Assembly: GCF_047948215.1 (NCBI RefSeq)
Contig: NC_134456.1
Location: forward strand, 60,093,029 to 60,157,028
Direction of reading: 5' to 3'
Source: Lycorma delicatula
Lineage: Eukaryota > Arthropoda > Insecta > Hemiptera > Fulgoridae
DNA length: 64,000 nucleotides
Shown here piece after piece: positions 57,841-64,000 of the stretch (position 1 is its first letter; every line of letters begins with the position of its first letter). The position numbers and the translations under genes are program-made. The notes under the pieces were generated by a model. That model had not been told where the DNA came from. It was given only the letters and a program-made list of their open reading frames with translations, and made no database searches.

Positions 57841-60800
57841 TCAGTTTTATTGTATTTTATAAATGTTGGGGTTGAGTGAAGCTGAAATGTTGAAAGTAAT
57901 GAAACTATTATGGATAAGTGACAAAACTACAGTGAACTTAGGGTAAACTTTTCTTTCTTCTACATGCTACAAGATATGAACTTTAAGCAATTTATTAAAT
58001 TTTAAGCTCAGCTTTATAGACATCCATTTTTATTGTAGTATTTTAACTTTAATTTTTATTATGTTTTATATTGTAATTTAACACTGCTCAAGTATTTTGT
58101 AAATTACTGTTTCTCTTCATTACAATCTATAGACCAGCTGTTCACAAGATAATTATAATCAGTAAGTACATATTGGAATAACAGAAAATTATTTTTGATA
58201 TTTTTTTTTTGTTTTTATTTTTTTTTAATGAGGATGTCTGTTTAAAAAAAATTGTTTTTTTGTTTCAAATTTTCTGTCCCATAATATCTCTAAATCCAGT
58301 AGGTCACATTAAGACAGATGCCATCTACTAACACAGTGTTCCTAAATGAATCCCACGTATTAAAACTGATTATTTGGAAAGGTCAGAGGCATTCATGCTA
58401 TTAAAAACATAAAATATTTTTACTGTGATTTTGAACGCTACAGTGATAATTAATTACCTTAAAATGATAAAGTCATCTGTAATGAGCGAGAAATCAATAA
58501 ATCAATACTATTATCCTTTTTCTTTAAATGTAATCTGTAACAATGTGAGAGGGTACAACAATCTGTGGTGGATGTCAGGATTCTAACAGAATTCTTAGTC
58601 ATTACAATCTATTTGGCTGTTGCACTAACATCTATTTTAGACATCTAGGGAAACACTAGATGGAATGAAGTGGTAAGTAGGGCTTTTGTGTATGCATGTG
58701 TGTGCACATGCGCACTGTAAAGGTAAAAGTTTTGAGAATGTTCCTGTAAGGCCAATGATTTACAAAAGATGTACTATTTTGCAAGATATTTGTTGGTTCA
58801 AATTTGATAAGTAGAATCCATGGGATTAATATTTTACTTATATTATGAATTATTTAAAAAAAAAAAAAAACATAGTTATTATAGTCAATGTATTCATTTC
58901 ATGAAAAAAAATATATCAACAGTATTTAAAAATTGTTTCTTTGTTAAGTTTTAAGATTATATATTAACATTTTAATAAAATAAATTACTTTAGCTAGATC
59001 ATACAAGCATGGATTTTCTTTCTATGTAAAAATTTTTAAAATGCAGTATACAGTATCATCAGCATTAATAAAATAATTTCATTTATAAATTAAACTAACC
59101 TATGTGTATGTATTAGTTATTTAAATAACTAACCAAGTTAGGTTTTTATTTTCCAATCAATCATGAAATCAACAGTCAAGGGAAAAATTGATTTGTGAAC
59201 ATTATTGTAAAAACTGATGACAGTTGTTAATATTCATTTTACCAAGTCAAAACTTTCTCAGGCTCATGCGTTTATAAAGATATTCACCAAATCTAGTATT
59301 CTAAATCTAGGTTATTGTCTTAATTAATTATAATAAATAATATTGTACAGAAGTAGTAATTAATGATAAATACATCTATTTAAATAAAACAAGTATTCCA
59401 TAAATGTTCATTTTGATAATTTAAAATACATTCTTCAGGTTTAAATTTTGAGATATAAACAATACTATTATTCATCACGGTAGATACCCATCCCATTATT
59501 ACATTATCACTCTTCTCATACCCTCTGTTGGAGGCAAGAATGAGAACAGATTCTTGTTTAACTTGACAGATAAGTGAACTGCATAATTAATAACCACTAC
59601 CTGTAGTTAAATTATTGTTTAGAATGAATTTGTGTTGTGTACTGTTGAGAACAAGTACTACTTATTCAGAAGTCTGATCGAATAATTATCTGTATCAAAC
59701 TGTTTAAACTGAAACGTGAAGTTTGTGTACTCTGCCAAGAGTTATGCAAATATTCTATTAACTTACTTTATGTAATGTTCATTTTACTTAGAATTTCATG
59801 TTCTGGTATGATAAATACTCCTTAGTAGAAATGAAATATAAATTATTATTTCAAGTATGATTCTTTTTAACATTGTACATATTTATGATTGCATAAAGTT
59901 ACAATAATTATATGTAATCTACATACCATAAAAATTATTTAGTTTAATTTTAATCAAGAAAATTTACATCAGGTTAATAAGTCTATATTACATAATTAAG
60001 ATTTATGTACATATTTTTTGTAAAATAATGAACTGCTGTTTCATTTCAAATGACTAAATGAATTATTTTTACTGAAATCAAAGCTTATTAAAATGTTATC
60101 CTATCTGTAGCCAACCACATTTGATCTATAGTTTTAAATATCCTAACTAGTCTATGTTGAGTTAACTTGGGCAAAAAGTAAAATTGAAATAAATAATAAG
60201 TCATGAAAAGCATTATCATATTAGATTAGTGTTTAAAAAATAATCAGTTTAATGTAATTCATTTTTCCCCTTTCTTAAAAGATTTTATAATTTTGATATT
60301 TTAAAAATTAAAAAATAAATCACTGAAATTTATTTTTTATTTTTAAATCTTTAACCATGTTTTATCATGCAGATCGGTGAAGTTATTTGTAGTTAATTAA
60401 TACAATCAAAATTAGTGACATAATGAAACATCACTTTTTCTCAGAAAGAGTGGTAGTAGAACCAATGGGCTCACTGGCTTATTAAAATTTTAACAGGGAA
60501 TTTTCCAGTATATTCTGTTTGAGATTGGCTTAGTTTTACTATTTACTTATTATGATTATAAATATTAATATAAATTATAGTAAATATTTAACAAATGTTG
60601 TCCTTCAATCCTTAAAGAATCATACATTTCTAAGTATCAGTGAACATGTTATTTTTTTTAAGAAATAATTTTCTTTTATAATACATTGAGTTGTGAGCTT
60701 GCAGAAGATCTTTTTAGAATAGATTTCTGCCAGTTATTGAAGTTACTTGTAACTGATAAAGAAGCTATATAATAACTCTGAATTGTAACTATTTTGTAAT

Positions 60801-61212
60801 AGTTTTGTAATAGATGCAATAGTCTAACTCTATTTTGTAATAGCATAATTTTCATTTTGAAAGCGAGTCATATTGAAAAAAAAATTATCTGGTTTTTGTG
60901 ATGTACATAGAAATTAATTAGCATTTTTGACAGAAACTTAAGTATTAGCTTTATGCTATGTCTCAGTAATAAATTGTATCAATAATTAGCATTCAGTACA
61001 CATTATAAGAGTAGCCCAGTATTCCTCAGTAACATGAACTATCATTAAGTAATCTGGATGTTTGAGACAGGCAGAAAAGACTGAGTCCTGGCTGCTGGAG
61101 GTGGGGTGGCTAGGAACAGCATAGATGAGCCAAGTCCTCCCTGGCATTTAGAGACGAAGACACCTTCCAGGGCTATTTATATGCTTAATTGTGGTTTCAG
61201 CCTTTGCCAGTC
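57841..61212. other. repeat-poor AT-rich region
   Basis: No recognised gene or family repeat. An A run lies at about 58857-58870. GC-richer text at 61065-61165 precedes the U6 fragment and is not assigned. A GTAAGT site follows an open 30-nt segment at about 58647-58676, too short to call. Confidence 0.4.
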
Positions 61213-61241
61213 GTACTTGCTTTGGCAGTGCATATACTAAA
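61213..61241 (+). pseudogene. 5' fragment of U6 snRNA
   Basis: GTACTTGCTTTGGCAGTGC followed by ATATACTAAA matches the first 29 bases of U6 snRNA (GTxCTTGCTTxGGCAGxAC, ATATACTAAA). The 5' stem would still pair (GUAC with GUGC, including one G-U), and the AUAUAC needed for the gamma-methyl cap is intact. Beyond ACTAAA the homology ends; the ATTGGAACGATACAGAG block is absent. A TATA-like TATTTATAT lies at 61174-61182, about 30-40 bases upstream. Most likely a truncated U6 pseudogene. Confidence 0.75.
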
Positions 61242-61739
61242 GTGAGAAAAAAGAAAGCAATCTGGCTGTAAAATGACTAAGTTTGCTGAAAGATGATTTA
61301 TCAAATACTACTACATTGGTGAGTTGTGATGGATAATTCTGGAATAAGTGTTCATCCCTGAATGTGAATCCACTAGCATCAGGCTTGTTTTAATTATTAT
61401 TTTAAAATTTCTGATGCTCTTCAGTCACTCATTAAAACTAAATTTTATTAATGCAAAATGTTAAATAAAGTGCAGCATTTTGATTAAAACGTCATTTTAA
61501 ATTGAACATATTTACTTATAATTTTATCTCTCTACAAATCCAAATGAGCATTTAAATGAGGTATTTCAATTTTCTGTCTGATTTTAATTATTTCATATTA
61601 AATTTAATATTATTTTATATGAGACTTTATTCATACTTATGTTTTTCTTCTTTTATATTCATTTTTTAATTGCTTGTATGTGCTCTACATTACCATTCTT
61701 TCATGATTTTAATTTTTTACATTTAAGTTTTGATTTGTC

Positions 61740-61741
<2 letters not shown>

Positions 61742-61782
<41 letters not shown>

Positions 61783-62650
61783 GTATATATATATATACAC
61801 AGATTGATTCCAAATTGCATGGCAATCTCTCTGGAGATGATTCTATACCCAAAAATAAAATGAAAAGTTCATATAAACACAGATCAAAAAACTATTTTTT
61901 AGCGAGTTTTGGCTCATGAAACATTTAGTCCTGCTTTCTGCTTCCTCTGTAAAATTAAACCTAAGTAAAATTCTTGGGGCACAAATTGTAAAGTAAATTT
62001 GGTGCTTCCTTATGGTTTTTGATTTAAGAAATAGAATAAATGGGGTCCCAGACTTCTACCTTACTTAGGTTTTAAGAAAAACGGGGTAAAACATGAAAAG
62101 TTTTGAACAGAAAAGACACTTTTTTAAGTTTGGAATAAAAATTTTTGTTATTTTACCAATAAACAAATAAAAGTTTCTAGTTACCTTGGAAAATAATTTA
62201 ATTCTGAGAAAATTAATGTTAATAAAGTCTATTAAAATTAGATGCTGTTCAAACATTAATGAAAATTGTTCTGTTTAAAATCATATCATTTTTCTGATCC
62301 AGTTTGTGTGTTTTGTTTCTAATTAAAGTTAAACTTCTCAAATTTTTATTTAATATTATTATACATTATGTTATGGGTTTTAAATCAACTTATTATTTTT
62401 TCACAGTAAGTTGTACTGCCTTACGGCAGTATCAAATTCACCCCCTCGATTTATGCCTCAAGAATTGTAGTACTGTTTAATTTCACAGAGGGAGCAGAAA
62501 GCAGAGCTACATTTTTCGCAAACTGAAACTTGCTAACGAACCATTTTCTGAACTATATTTATATGAACATATTTATTATTTTGGCTATAAAATCATCTTC
62601 GGAGAGATTGCTATGCAAATTTGGTATATGTATATATATATATATATATA
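61742..62650. mobile_element. inverted-repeat element flanked by (TA)n tracts
   Basis: Left arm 61808-62003 and right arm 62440-62636 are imperfect reverse complements over nearly their whole length. Shared blocks include GCAATCTCTC, GATGATT, GTTCATATAAA, CTGCTTTCTGC with CCTCTGT, GAAATTAAAC-like and AATTCTTG-x-GGCA. About 435 bp of unique AT-rich DNA separates the arms. The outer ends run into (TA)n tracts at 61742-61796 and 62624-62650. No ORF of note is inside (62065-62256 minus is Lys/Ile/Phe-rich). It is compatible with a fold-back element inserted in TA-rich DNA or with two opposed copies of one repeat. Confidence 0.8.
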
Positions 62651-63149
62651 ATAAACGATATTTTTTTGTATAGATTATATATTTTCAACTATTTATGGTT
62701 TTTTAGCATTATTAACACATTTTTTCTTATTAATCTCTTTTAAATTATAGTTTTACTTGAAAGTATTCAACCATTTTATTATCTAATAAGTGAATAATTA
62801 ATATATAATCAAAATGTTCCATTGAAAATTTATTAAAATCTGTAATGAAATATATATTATCAATTTTATAAAATAATTTTCTAAGTAATATATTGAAGTA
62901 TGCTGTAATTTTGTAATGATGTGGATATGGACTGACAGTTTATTGATTGAAATTATAATTTGAATGGTTATTCTGGTGATATTTTTAATAACTTCATTGC
63001 TCATATATTTTTTCATTAATTTTGTATCCATGTGGAATTTATTTTATTATTATTTTCTATTTCTAAATGATGTCTGTTTCTGTGTTGTTTTTTTTTTATT
63101 ATTACTAAATGAATTAAATTTATTTACTTGTACTAATACACCAAGTCTC
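62651..63149. other. AT-rich spacer
   Basis: No gene seen; overlapping ORFs on both strands are Ile/Phe/Lys-rich. Confidence 0.5.
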
Positions 63150-63186
63150 TTACACACACACTTGCGCGCGCACACACACTCACACA
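63150..63186. repeat. (CA)n/(GC)n microsatellite
   Basis: CACACAC, then a short GCGCGC core, then CACACACAC with a few interruptions. Confidence 0.9.
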
Positions 63187-63400
63187 AAGATATCAATATG
63201 ATATTCAGCCTCTTGCCATACATGAAAAGAACATCTGATGTGATGGAAGAAACAGCTTGTGATCTTTTCTTTTAAATGGTCCAGATTTCAAACTTGAAAT
63301 ACACTTGAATACACTTGTGTTTTTACATAACCCCAAAAATTGAAATCCATTGGGTTAAGGTCTAGTGACCAAGGGGGCCAGGCCTGTTATTTTGAGTTGT
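63187..63400 (-). pseudogene. DDE transposase C-terminal fragment
   Basis: On the minus strand, starting near 63380, a frame reads WPPWSLDLNPMDFNFWGYVK and then TQVYSS. This is the W-P-P-R-S-P-D-L-x-P-x-D-F-x-x-W-G-x-L-K box that carries the last catalytic Asp of IS630/Tc1/mariner transposases. After one stop it continues LDHLKEKITSCFFHHI and VWQEAEYHIDIFV, the usual C-terminal helices. Sequence above 63400 may be the decayed middle of the same ORF. It is separate from the 27.9-kb and 49.9-kb remnants. Confidence 0.75.
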
Positions 63401-64000
63401 TTATTCCATTGCCGAATGTTATTTTCAAATGGGGGGGTCTTTTTTATACACATGACAATATTCATACTTACTCATGTAACTGACTCAAAAACATATCAAG
63501 CTACAACACACATTGAACCTTCCTCTGCACTAACGTGCACAGGACTAACATTGACTAACATACACATACTGCTTGCGTGTAGTGGAAACACAATGCGCAT
63601 GCGCTAACTTTCACCGACATAAACTTGTAGTGTTTCTCTTTCATTTAACATGCACAGTTCATCAAAATGCTTTGTTCCAAAGCTATAACCATTTAAAATC
63701 CCATGCTTATTTTAAGAACACATATAAAACTCATTCAACAATTATAAATATATATAACAGATTTAAGATATAATATTCAGAAAAAAAATTCTTCTACTAT
63801 GTTTTTCTCTTAAGTTTCTTTTATGTACAGTCTTCTATATTATTAAGATGTAAAAATAAAGAATGATATTAACTATGATGTTGGCTGAAAGTTTCACTTT
63901 TTAAAATCACTGTACAAAGAAAGATTATATCAAAACATAAGCGCCATCACCAAAAACAAATTGTAATTTATGTTTAAGAAATGTCATGAATCTAATGATA
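63401..64000. other. unassigned DNA to window end
   Basis: A part up to about 63470 may be degenerate transposase. The remaining sequence is AT-rich with no recognised feature. Confidence 0.4.

Noticed and set aside
58640..58680. 30-nt mini-exon before a GTAAGT
   Set aside because: Too short, with no neighbouring exon; consensus donors occur by chance at this rate.
61213..61330. intact U6 snRNA gene
   Set aside because: Homology stops after 29 bases; the ACAGAG box and 3' stem region are absent.
62798..63275. overlapping Ile/Phe-rich ORFs read as membrane proteins
   Set aside because: Hydrophobicity is the expected result of translating AT-rich DNA; no start context or homology.
1..64000. 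endogenous viral element or bacterial transfer
   Set aside because: No capsid, glycoprotein, viral polymerase or bacterial gene pattern was seen; all RT and DDE motifs fit LINEs and DNA transposons.

Overview
This is an AT-rich stretch of eukaryotic nuclear DNA. It has no operons, ribosome binding sites or dense ORFs, it carries many microsatellites and homopolymer runs, and recognisable protein homology is confined to decayed transposons. DD34D mariner, IS630/Tc1/mariner-type transposases, Jockey and RNase H-bearing I-type LINEs, a LINE with a Dong/RTE-like C-terminus and two tRNA-headed SINE families together point to an arthropod, most likely an insect. A hemipteran is my best guess, but that is inference only. 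I see no complete protein-coding gene and no CRISPR, virus or bacterial segment.

Layout. 0-7 kb: LINE RT remnant (minus), a tandem repeat, a decayed mariner (2.0-3.1 kb), then a LINE 3' tail abutting an oppositely oriented gag-like/5' leader segment that holds a SINE with perfect target-site duplications (TSDs). 7-16 kb: mostly unique-looking AT-rich DNA with one interspersed repeat and one LINE C-terminal fragment (13.3-14.1 kb). 16.2-19.7 kb: the largest element, a 5'-truncated I-type LINE on the minus strand with RT, RNase H and a CCHC-like tail. 20-30 kb: SINE-2 copies, a 257-bp duplicated block, a repeat family in inverted orientation with a perfect 32-bp hairpin, and a DDE transposase remnant. 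30-38 kb: a dimeric SINE-1, a second I-type LINE tail, two more copies of the interspersed repeat and a mariner fragment. 38-47 kb: a candidate host exon on the minus strand (39.5-39.7 kb), two GC-rich islands and two SINEs with TSDs. 47-50 kb: two fold-back elements of one family and a DDE transposase remnant. 51-64 kb is poorer in repeats: a candidate terminal exon on the minus strand (55.4-55.5 kb) whose end resembles a GPI or membrane anchor tail, a Jockey RT remnant, a 5' U6 snRNA fragment, a roughly 0.9-kb inverted-repeat element and a last transposase fragment.

Functional reading: the window is intergenic or intronic DNA of a large insect genome shaped by transposition. Non-autonomous families (SINE-1, SINE-2, fold-backs) could have been mobilised by the autonomous classes whose remains are present, but no element looks intact. 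The two minus-strand exon candidates are the best evidence for host genes; neither protein is identified. Most coordinates of decayed elements are approximate because they were placed by eye.
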